From NCBI GenBank assembly GCA_002383425.1, contig DFYV01000148.1, positions 1 through 5,075 on the forward strand: a stretch of DNA of 5,075 bases. Direction: 5' to 3'. The notes under the pieces were generated by a model. That model saw only the letters and a list, made by a program, of their open reading frames with translations. It did not search any database and was not told where the DNA came from. This stretch comes from Bacteroidales bacterium UBA4073. GTDB taxonomy: Bacteria; Bacteroidota; Bacteroidia; Bacteroidales; Tenuifilaceae. A program made the position numbers and the translations under genes. Positions 1 through 5,075 of the stretch are shown piece by piece (position 1 is the first letter of the stretch; each line of letters opens with the position of its first letter).

Positions 1-58
1 ACGTGAAAAAGAAGTTATATAAGAGCGTAAACTAAATTTAATTGCTAAATTTAAACCT

Positions 59-202
59 ATGATAAATAAGAAAAACATGAAACAGGTAAGCGCATTAATC
101 GCCCTAACGCAGGCATCACTTTCGATTACTATTGCTCAACCAAAACCTTTTTCGGAGAAAATGCCAGGTAGCAAACCATCTTCTTTTACCATCAATAGCT
201 AA
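59..202 (+). CDS. Possible small ORF, 47 residues, with a signal-peptide-like start
   Basis: An ATG at 59 opens a 47-codon frame ending in TAA at 200-202. A second possible start is the ATG at 77, giving 41 residues beginning MKQVSALIALTQASLSITIA. That segment has a short basic start, a mildly hydrophobic stretch and then AQPKP, so it resembles a weak Sec signal peptide, although it contains Gln and several Ser/Thr. The remaining 20 or so residues are polar and match no family I know. No Shine-Dalgarno sequence is visible. The frame lies three bases before the AddB-like gene and is in the same reading frame, separated from it by one TAA. It could be a tiny translated leader, the remnant of a larger secreted protein gene, or chance. 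I do not recognise it and cannot assign a function. Confidence 0.3.
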   Translation: MINKKNMKQVSALIALTQASLSITIAQPKPFSEKMPGSKPSSFTINS

Positions 203-205
203 ACC

Positions 206-3040
206 ATGAAAGCATTTCTTGAAACTGTAGCAGGTGACCTATACTCAAGCTATGGCGATACGATATCGAGTTTAACTCTGGTTTTTCCAAACCAAAGAGC
301 TTCGCTGTTTTTTACCAGGTACCTGAGCCAATTCATCAGAAAGCCAATTTGGTTGCCCCAAACCACCACCATGAGCAACCTGATGTTCTCATACGCCCAG
401 GCAAAGCCAGCCGATCCACTACTGCTAAACTATAAGCTTTACAAAGCTTTTGTTAAAACCACCCTAAGTCCTGAACCATACGACGATTTCTACTACTGGG
501 GCAATATTATGCTTGCCGATTTCGACCAGGTTGACAAATACCTTGTTGATCCCCAAAAACTGTTTACCAATATCAACGACATAAAGGTTATTGAACAAAC
601 ATTCAATGAGTTTGACGATGAAAACCTGAATATCATCAAAAATTTCCTAAATATTGTTTCACCCGAAAGCGGATCGGAAATCCGATCGCGCTACTCTAAA
701 TTATGGGGGAAACTTCACGACATATATAACTCTTTTACCCATACTCTAATCACGGAAGGAATAGCATACGAAGGTTTGGCATTCCGTTTGGCCATACAAT
801 CACTATCGGCTCACGAGGTAAATGATGATAGTAAAAAGTACGTCTTTATTGGATTTAACGCCCTAAGTAAATCGGAACGAAAACTACTATTACACCTAAG
901 AGATAAAGGTAAAGCAATATTTTACTGGGATTACGACAGCTACTACATAAATTCATCCACGGGAGTTGAACATGAAGCAGGTGTTTTCATGCGACAAAAC
1001 CTTAAAGATTTTCCCAATAGCCTTGCCCCTGAAATATTTAACAACATAAACAGTAAAGACAGAAATAAACCGATTACCCTTATTTCTTCGCCATCGGAGG
1101 TGACTCAAGCCAAAATAGTTCCTGAAATACTGAAAAAGCTCAACGTGAGCCCTGATGAACTCACCACAGCCGTGGTTTTACCCGACGAAAAACTCCTACT
1201 ACCGTTGCTCACAGCACTACCCGAAGAATACAGCGATGCAAACATAACCATGGAATACCCCCTGCGCGAAACATCAGCCTATTCCTTTGTCGATGCCCTG
1301 ATTACCCTACAAAAATCGACGGACAAGCAGAACAGGTTTTACTATCGCGATGTTTTGCAAATCTTGTTACATCCATACATACAGCTTGTTTGCCCCGGTG
1401 AAGCTGAGGAAATAAGAAAGACCATTATCGACCAGCAACTACTCAAGGTTCCCATTGATGTTTTCAGTAATCACCAAACATTGAAACAAGTATTTAAACA
1501 TGCTGAAAAAGGCTCTGAACTGGCCAGCTATCTCAGCGCAAGCATCAACGTTATTGTAAACCGATTAGTGGGAAAAATCGACACCAACGACGATAAGCTA
1601 AAGCTTGAGCTTGAATACTTGCTTGCTATAAATCAGTCCATTAAGCGTTTGAGCTCAGTAATATCACAAATTGAAGAGGAGTACTCCATAAAAACATTCC
1701 GTTCCTACTTTACCAAAGCCCTTGCAGAGCAAAGAATATCGTTTATAGGACAACCGCTATCAGGGATTCAAATAATGGGTTTTCTCGAAACCCGTAACCT
1801 CGATTTCAAAAACCTAATCATACTATCGGTGAACGATAGCCTCTTACCCGGAGCCAGTTTTACCCCATCGTTCATAACACCATCGCTCAGGGTGGCATAC
1901 GGCTTGCCCGATTACCGCCACCAAAATGCCATTTACGCCTACTACTTTTACCGGTTGATACAACGTGCCGAAAATATCTACCTGATATATACAAATAAAA
2001 CCGAAGGGGTGAAATCGGGCGAACTTAGCCGTTTTGTTCAGCAACTACAAGTGGAATCAAACATTCCTATAAAGCAGATCACCCTCAACTTTGAACTTGG
2101 AACAAGCATTGAAAAGCCAATAGTAATCACTAAAAACGATTTCATCAAAGGCAAGCTGAACAAGTACCTTGAAACCACCGATGAGGGACGTTACCTGTCA
2201 CCATCGGCCTTGTCGGAGTACAAAAATTGCCCGTTGAGTTTCTTTTTCAATAGGGTGCTAAGTATTAGCCCTCCTGATGAACTTGAGGAAGAACTCGATG
2301 CTATGGGTATTGGCAGCGTATTTCATAAAGCCATGGAGGAAATATACAGCGGTTGCGTTGGAAAATTGGTAAGCAATGAACAAATTCAAAACTGGCTTAG
2401 CATCAATGGATTTATTGACGAAACCGTTTTCAATACTTTTAAAGCTATTAATCACTACAAAGGAGGTATTGAAGAACTTAACGGACGGAACAGGTTGCTT
2501 ATTGAACGGGTAATCTGGATGGTTAGAAATGCCCTCAAAACCGACCATGATCGCACCCCTTATAAGCTTATTGCATTAGAGAAAGAAATTGTAATCTCCA
2601 TACCGGTAACATTTAATAATCAAACAGTCAATGTACGTCTTGGTGGCAAAATAGACAGACTTGAAGAAAAAGACGGGGAAATTACTATTGTGGACTTTAA
2701 GACCGGAAATCCTGATAGCTCTAAGATAAAAATCAGTGAAATAGATGATTTAAAAGGGAAAACCGATAAGGATGGAATTTTTCAGCTGCTGGTTTACAAG
2801 TATATTTACACCCTTATCAACAATACCGATAAGGCAAAGGTTGATGTTCTGTTATGGTATGTACGGAATAACCAGTTACCCACAACCGACATTCCAGACC
2901 ACGAGGAATTTTGGAGCAGCTTTGTCGAATACCTAAATCAGCTTATTGCTGAGATTATCATAACCGATACCTCATTCACCCAAACCAACAACCTAAATCT
3001 GTGTAAAAATTGCAATTTTGCAACAATATGTAACCGTTAA
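206..3040 (+). CDS. addB: AddB-like PD-(D/E)XK nuclease with iron-sulfur cysteines (inactivated helicase-nuclease subunit)
   Basis: This is probably the AddB-type subunit of an AddAB (RexAB) helicase-nuclease, which resects double-strand DNA ends for RecA-dependent repair in the cytoplasm. Residues 1-650 are a degenerate UvrD-like helicase fold. LVFPNQRASLFF at 25-36 matches the helicase motif Ia region, FIGFNALSKSE is at 214-224, and the conserved stretch IMGFLETRNLDFKNLIIL is at 523-540. No Walker A loop precedes motif Ia, so ATP hydrolysis is presumably left to the AddA partner. Residues 660-944 are a RecB-family nuclease with H707, D817 (GGKIDR), D830 and K832 (VDFKTG), and Q860/Y864 (QxxxY). 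C675 with C933, C936 and C942 reproduces the AddB arrangement of one distant Cys plus CxxCx5C, which binds a 4Fe-4S cluster that staples the nuclease domain. The protein is shorter than Bacillus AddB (about 1,170 residues). The ATG at 206 fits because the homologous sequence starts within a few residues of it. No addA is seen in the window. Bacteroidota copies are often annotated only as a PD-(D/E)XK nuclease family protein. Confidence 0.9.
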   Translation: MKAFLETVAGDLYSSYGDTISSLTLVFPNQRASLFFTRYLSQFIRKPIWLPQTTTMSNLMFSYAQAKPADPLLLNYKLYKAFVKTTLSPEPYDDFYYWGNIMLADFDQVDKYLVDPQKLFTNINDIKVIEQTFNEFDDENLNIIKNFLNIVSPESGSEIRSRYSKLWGKLHDIYNSFTHTLITEGIAYEGLAFRLAIQSLSAHEVNDDSKKYVFIGFNALSKSERKLLLHLRDKGKAIFYWDYDSYYINSSTGVEHEAGVFMRQNLKDFPNSLAPEIFNNINSKDRNKPITLISSPSEVTQAKIVPEILKKLNVSPDELTTAVVLPDEKLLLPLLTALPEEYSDANITMEYPLRETSAYSFVDALITLQKSTDKQNRFYYRDVLQILLHPYIQLVCPGEAEEIRKTIIDQQLLKVPIDVFSNHQTLKQVFKHAEKGSELASYLSASINVIVNRLVGKIDTNDDKLKLELEYLLAINQSIKRLSSVISQIEEEYSIKTFRSYFTKALAEQRISFIGQPLSGIQIMGFLETRNLDFKNLIILSVNDSLLPGASFTPSFITPSLRVAYGLPDYRHQNAIYAYYFYRLIQRAENIYLIYTNKTEGVKSGELSRFVQQLQVESNIPIKQITLNFELGTSIEKPIVITKNDFIKGKLNKYLETTDEGRYLSPSALSEYKNCPLSFFFNRVLSISPPDELEEELDAMGIGSVFHKAMEEIYSGCVGKLVSNEQIQNWLSINGFIDETVFNTFKAINHYKGGIEELNGRNRLLIERVIWMVRNALKTDHDRTPYKLIALEKEIVISIPVTFNNQTVNVRLGGKIDRLEEKDGEITIVDFKTGNPDSSKIKISEIDDLKGKTDKDGIFQLLVYKYIYTLINNTDKAKVDVLLWYVRNNQLPTTDIPDHEEFWSSFVEYLNQLIAEIIITDTSFTQTNNLNLCKNCNFATICNR

Positions 3041-3067
3041 GTCCAGAGGGACGGCAACACAGGGAAA

Positions 3068-3116
3068 GTTAAAAGTTAAAGGATTGATGTTCAGTGTTAA
3101 AGGTTAAAGGATAAGG
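3068..3116. repeat. Degenerate 7-bp tandem repeat, consensus GTTAAAG, seven units
   Basis: Read in steps of seven from 3068 the units are GTTAAAA, GTTAAAG, GATTGAT, GTTCAGT, GTTAAAG, GTTAAAG and GATAAGG. Three are identical, every unit begins with G, and every unit has T at position 3. Decayed units lie between intact ones, which suggests an older array that has drifted. The block begins 28 bases after the stop codon of the AddB-like gene. Heptamer repeats of this style occur between genes in Bacteroidota, to my recollection. No function is known to me. Confidence 0.75.
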
Positions 3117-3128
3117 CGAAGACTTATC
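3110..3128 (+). terminator. Weak hairpin, doubtful terminator of the AddB-like gene
   Basis: GATAAG at 3110-3115 pairs with CTTATC at 3123-3128 around a 7-base loop. The stem is only 6 bp and AT-rich, and the following AAACCCCCCTTTT places its T run about eleven bases away. It is the best hairpin close to the end of the AddB-like gene but a poor intrinsic terminator. It also overlaps the last unit of the heptamer repeat and may be a by-product of it. Confidence 0.2.
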
Positions 3129-3142
3129 AAACCCCCCTTTTC

Positions 3143-3168
3143 ACGAACAACGAACAACGAACAACGAA
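3143..3168. repeat. Perfect 7-bp tandem repeat ACGAACA, 3.7 copies
   Basis: ACGAACA repeats exactly at 3143, 3150 and 3157, followed by a partial ACGAA at 3164-3168. There are no mismatches across 26 bases, so this array is younger or better maintained than the degenerate GTTAAAG array 27 bases upstream, although both have a period of seven. A copy-number change here would not alter any protein. Confidence 0.9.
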
Positions 3169-3268
3169 TTGCCATCAACTATCGCTCAGGCTTACCCTCA
3201 GAAAATCTGCTTTTTGCCTGTTAGAAAAATTTATGTTTCTTAACATATTTTGGTTAAGGGGGAATTGC

Positions 3269-3299
3269 TTTGAAATTTCATTTACAATCTTTAACCTTG
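3269..3299 (+). promoter_or_regulatory. Candidate Bacteroidota-type promoter for ornithine aminotransferase
   Basis: TTTG at 3269-3272 is followed after 19 bases by TAACCTTG at 3292-3299. The Bacteroidota sigma-A consensus is TTTG about 19-21 bases before TAnnTTTG, so the upstream element is exact and the downstream element has one mismatch (C for the first T). Transcription would start near 3305 and give a leader of about 65 bases. The downstream box overlaps CTTTAACCTT, the inverted copy of the upstream heptamer sequence. The prediction rests on two short motifs only. Confidence 0.4.
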
Positions 3300-3371
3300 C
3301 ATATCGATAAACTATTGATTAAAAGCAATATAATCAGCTAAATATCAGCATAAAACTTAAAAATAAAAGCT

Positions 3372-4592
3372 ATGAGCAAAATGACTCCAAACGATTACAT
3401 GGAGCGCGAGAACAAGTATGGCGCCCATAACTATCACCCACTACCTGTTGTTTTAGAAAGAGGTGAAGGTGTTTACCTGTGGGATGTTGAAGGTAAACGC
3501 TACTACGATTTTCTTTCGGCATACTCGGCAGTTAACCAGGGGCATTGTCACCCCAAGATAATCAAAGCGATGTGCGAACAGGCACAAAAGCTTACGCTTA
3601 CCTCTCGGGCTTTCTACAATAACGTGTTAGGTGAGTTTGAGGAGTATGTTACCAAATACTTTGGTTACGACAAGGTTCTTCCGATGAATACAGGAGCCGA
3701 AGCCGACGAAACAGCCCTTAAACTCTGTCGCCGTTGGGCATACGATGTAAAGGGAATTAAGGATGGAGAGGCTAAAATAGTTGTTTGCGAAAACAACTTC
3801 CATGGCCGTACCATCACAATAATTTCCATGTCCACCGACCCCGATGCCTATGGTGGTTTTGGCCCTTTTACCCCTGGATTTGTTAAAATTCCCTACAACA
3901 ACATACCTGCACTGGAAAAGGCGTTGCAGGATCCTAACGTTGCAGGATTTCTTGTTGAGCCCATACAAGGTGAAGCAGGTGTTTTTGTCCCCGACGAAGG
4001 GTACCTGAAAAAAGCATACGACTTGTGCAAAAAGCACAACGTGCTTTTCATTGCCGATGAGGTTCAATCTGGTTTAGCTCGCACAGGCAAGATGCTTGCG
4101 TGCGAACACGAAGGGGTTCGTCCCGATATTCTAATCTTAGGCAAAGCTATTTCCGGCGGAGTAATGCCTATTTCGTGCGTACTGGCCGACGATGAAATAA
4201 TGCTCACCATCAAGCCTGGCGAGCACGGCTCAACCTTTGGAGGAAACCCCATTGCGGGCAAGGTTGCAATTGCTGCCCTTGAAGTAATCAAGGAAGAAAA
4301 ACTTGCCGAAAACGCTGAGCGTCTTGGTAAAATCTTCCGCGAGGAAATGAGTAGCATTAAGAGCAACATGATAGAACTGGTTCGTGGCAAGGGCTTGCTA
4401 AATGCAGTGGTAATTCGGAACAAGCCTGGTAAAACTGCCTGGGACGTTTGCCTTGCCATGGCCGAAAAGGGCGTGCTGGCTAAACCTACCCATGGCAACA
4501 TCATCCGTTTTGCTCCACCACTTGTTATAACCGAGGAACAACTTCGTGAAGCTATTGGCCTTATTAAAGAAGCATTCAAACAGTTTGAGTAA
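3372..4592 (+). CDS. rocD: Ornithine--oxo-acid aminotransferase (ornithine aminotransferase, EC 2.6.1.13)
   Basis: This is a cytoplasmic PLP-dependent fold-type I (class III) aminotransferase. It moves the delta-amino group of ornithine to 2-oxoglutarate, giving glutamate 5-semialdehyde (which cyclises to pyrroline-5-carboxylate) and glutamate, and so links ornithine with proline and glutamate. The 406-residue length is normal for the family. Active-site positions fall at a constant offset of 34 from human OAT. They are Y21 and R146 (the ornithine-selecting pair, human Y55 and R180), Y51, E201 (the gating glutamate), D229 (pyridine nitrogen), Q232, the PLP lysine K258 in LGKAISGG, T288 in GSTFGG and R379. 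Other family blocks are NTGAEADETALKL (106-118) and NNFHGRT (141-147). These separate it from acetylornithine and GABA aminotransferases. The ATG at 3372 follows an A-rich leader without a Shine-Dalgarno sequence. It appears monocistronic: a promoter candidate lies upstream and a strong terminator 20 bases past the stop. No proline or arginine pathway gene is in the window to show the direction of flux. Confidence 0.96.
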   Translation: MSKMTPNDYMERENKYGAHNYHPLPVVLERGEGVYLWDVEGKRYYDFLSAYSAVNQGHCHPKIIKAMCEQAQKLTLTSRAFYNNVLGEFEEYVTKYFGYDKVLPMNTGAEADETALKLCRRWAYDVKGIKDGEAKIVVCENNFHGRTITIISMSTDPDAYGGFGPFTPGFVKIPYNNIPALEKALQDPNVAGFLVEPIQGEAGVFVPDEGYLKKAYDLCKKHNVLFIADEVQSGLARTGKMLACEHEGVRPDILILGKAISGGVMPISCVLADDEIMLTIKPGEHGSTFGGNPIAGKVAIAALEVIKEEKLAENAERLGKIFREEMSSIKSNMIELVRGKGLLNAVVIRNKPGKTAWDVCLAMAEKGVLAKPTHGNIIRFAPPLVITEEQLREAIGLIKEAFKQFE

Positions 4593-4611
4593 CCCCAAAA
4601 GTTACATAAGG

Positions 4612-4640
4612 AAAGGTGGCATATATGTGCCACCTTTTTT
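4612..4640 (+). terminator. Strong intrinsic terminator after rocD, probably shared by the convergent gene
   Basis: AAAGGTGGCA (4612-4621) pairs perfectly with TGCCACCTTT (4628-4637) around a 6-base loop, and the T run extends to 4640. It starts 20 bases after the rocD stop and ends five bases before the stop codon of the convergent cysteine-rich gene. Read on the minus strand the same stem is followed by TTTCCTT, a poorer U tract, so it may also stop transcription from that side, less efficiently. Confidence 0.92.
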
Positions 4641-4645
4641 ATTGC

Positions 4646-4858
4646 CTATCGCAAGTAACCCGTCCCCCTTTTCTGCACTACACGTAAAAAGTTTTCAATC
4701 GACCTATCGTAACCGCTCTCAATGTCGGCGGGGAAATAGCATGCGGGAAGTTCTTCATTTTTTCGGTGATAGGCTATGCAATCGCAACAAACACCATGTT
4801 TACTGCACGGATACGTACAATTGCAGCACTTTGAGTTAGTATCCTTTTTACATTCCAT
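4646..4858 (-). CDS. Small cysteine-rich protein, DUF6485-like, probable metal binder
   Basis: The gene encodes a 70-residue soluble protein with no signal peptide or membrane segment. Nine cysteines lie at residues 3, 11, 12, 14, 18, 24, 25, 27 and 40, with H21 and H31 nearby. The N-terminal 40 residues run MEC, CCNCTYPC, GVCCDC and LPACYFP, and then comes an acidic/aromatic stretch, YDRSIENF (50-57). I recall this pattern as the uncharacterised DUF6485 family of anaerobic bacteria and archaea. That assignment is from memory, not from a search. The cysteine spacing suggests zinc or iron-sulfur binding, which is inference. The first ATG is used because C3 belongs to the conserved start of the family; no Shine-Dalgarno sequence is visible. 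It converges on rocD with 53 bases between the stop codons, so a functional link with rocD is not implied. Its upstream region holds the 11-bp repeat arrays. Confidence 0.85.
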   Translation of the reverse strand: MECKKDTNSKCCNCTYPCSKHGVCCDCIAYHRKNEELPACYFPADIESGYDRSIENFLRVVQKRGTGYLR

Positions 4859-4915
4859 ACTTTAGTGGTTAAAATTTATATTATATAAAACACTGTTTAA
4901 ATATAGCTCTATAAA

Positions 4916-4959
4916 TATGGTTTAAATGTGGTTAAAATATGGTTAAAATATGGTTAGAA
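4916..4959 (+). repeat. 11-bp tandem repeat, consensus TRTGGTTAAAA, four units
   Basis: The units are TATGGTTTAAA (4916), TGTGGTTAAAA (4927), TATGGTTAAAA (4938) and TATGGTTAGAA (4949), with exactly 11-bp spacing. A related stray copy, AGTGGTTAAAA, lies at 4864-4874. The spacing is close to one helical turn, so the G-G pairs and A tracts fall on one face of the DNA. The array starts 58 bases upstream of the start codon of the cysteine-rich gene on the minus strand. Confidence 0.85.
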
Positions 4960-4999
4960 TGTTGCTTTTTCTAAATATTTTAACTTCCTAAATACAACA

Positions 5000-5056
5000 T
5001 ATTAACTACAAATAAACTATATTTTAACTACATTTTAACTATATTTTTTAACTACA
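5000..5056 (-). repeat. Inverted array of the related 11-bp unit, consensus TTTTAACTAYA, five units
   Basis: On the plus strand the units are TATTAACTACA (5000), AATAAACTATA (5011), TTTTAACTACA (5022), TTTTAACTATA (5033) and, after a 2-base insertion, TTTTAACTACA (5046). Reverse-complemented, the consensus is TRTAGTTAAAA, one base different from the array at 4916-4959. The ending alternates ACA/ATA from unit to unit, suggesting a higher-order 22-bp unit. A partial unit, TTTTAACTTCC, at 4978-4988 is in the same register. The array may continue beyond the window edge. Confidence 0.8.
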
Positions 5057-5075
5057 TATAAACAAATTGCAAGTT

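Larger units (their letters stand above)
3041..3371. other. 331-bp intergenic region with no gene
   Basis: No credible coding frame was seen on either strand. Reading left to right it holds two heptamer repeat blocks (3068-3116 and 3143-3168) and a run of six C (3132-3137). A nested weak hairpin follows: CAGGC at 3187-3191 pairs with GCCTG at 3216-3220, enclosing CAGA/TCTG at 3199-3209. A candidate Bacteroidota promoter lies at 3269-3299, followed by an A-rich leader into ornithine aminotransferase. AAGGTTAAAG (3100-3109) recurs inverted as CTTTAACCTT (3289-3298). No strong intrinsic terminator follows the AddB-like gene. Confidence 0.7.

Noticed and set aside
1..35. Possible 3' end of an upstream gene (frames closing at TAA 20-22 or TAA 33-35)
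   Set aside because: Only 6 to 10 codons are visible in either frame, too few to recognise or to tell from chance.
33..53. TAAATTTA repeated at 33-40 and 46-53, a possible hairpin or a -7 box-like site (TAnnTTTG)
   Set aside because: Each copy is itself an AT-only palindrome, the hairpin would be very weak, and no TTTG element lies at the right distance.
2258..2548. 96-codon minus-strand frame inside the nuclease gene
   Set aside because: It is a shadow of a strongly conserved plus-strand gene, with no recognisable domain.
59..3040. Reading the small ORF as an N-terminal extension of the nuclease interrupted by a nonsense codon
   Set aside because: The frames agree, but the nuclease family normally begins close to the ATG at 206 and the extension resembles no part of the family.
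3041..3052. GTCC-AGAG-GGAC hairpin straight after the nuclease stop codon
   Set aside because: It has a stem of four pairs and no T run, so it is not a credible terminator.
4064..4633. 189-codon minus-strand frame opposite rocD
   Set aside because: It has a low-complexity Ser/Leu-rich product, lies opposite conserved aminotransferase codons and overlaps the terminator.
4546..4839. 97-codon plus-strand frame across the terminator and the cysteine-rich gene
   Set aside because: It runs through a strong terminator and is antisense to a better-supported gene.
4871..4885. Minus-strand TATAAT (4885-4880) or TAAATTTT (4878-4871) as the promoter of the cysteine-rich gene
   Set aside because: Neither has a matching upstream element at the expected distance, and such words arise easily in this AT-rich DNA.
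4916..5056. Replication-origin iterons or a CRISPR array
   Set aside because: No DnaA-box-like TTATCCACA, no replication gene nearby, and no unique spacers; units abut at 11 bp, far too short for CRISPR.

Overview
The window reads as ordinary chromosomal DNA from a member of the Bacteroidota, probably Bacteroidales-like. Four things point there: start codons preceded by A-rich leaders with no Shine-Dalgarno sequence, a candidate TTTG-N19-TAnnTTTG promoter, an AddB-type nuclease without the ATP-binding loop, and a small cysteine-rich protein that I recall as DUF6485. The lineage is inferred from features, not from a marker gene. The coding regions look moderately AT-rich and the intergenic regions strongly so.

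Layout. Positions 1-205 hold a doubtful 47-residue ORF (59-202). It is followed after three bases by a 944-residue AddB-like recombination/repair nuclease (206-3040, +). A 331-bp gap (3041-3371) carries two different 7-bp tandem repeats, weak hairpins and a candidate promoter. Next is ornithine aminotransferase (3372-4592, +), in which every active-site position I compared with the human enzyme is conserved. A strong hairpin terminator (4612-4640) separates it from a convergent 70-residue cysteine-rich protein (4646-4858, -). The final 217 bp are very AT-rich and contain two facing arrays of an 11-bp repeat (4916-4959 and 5000-5056).

The genes do not form one pathway. The AddB-like protein should act with an AddA-type helicase-nuclease that is not visible here. 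Ornithine aminotransferase links ornithine with glutamate semialdehyde and proline. The cysteine-rich protein has no known function that I can state. Each of the three solid genes appears to be its own transcription unit within the window.

I found no convincing new system. The signal most worth a second look is the pair of inverted 11-bp arrays at the right edge, upstream of the cysteine-rich gene and possibly upstream of an unseen gene beyond 5075. The heptamer repeats between the two large genes come next.
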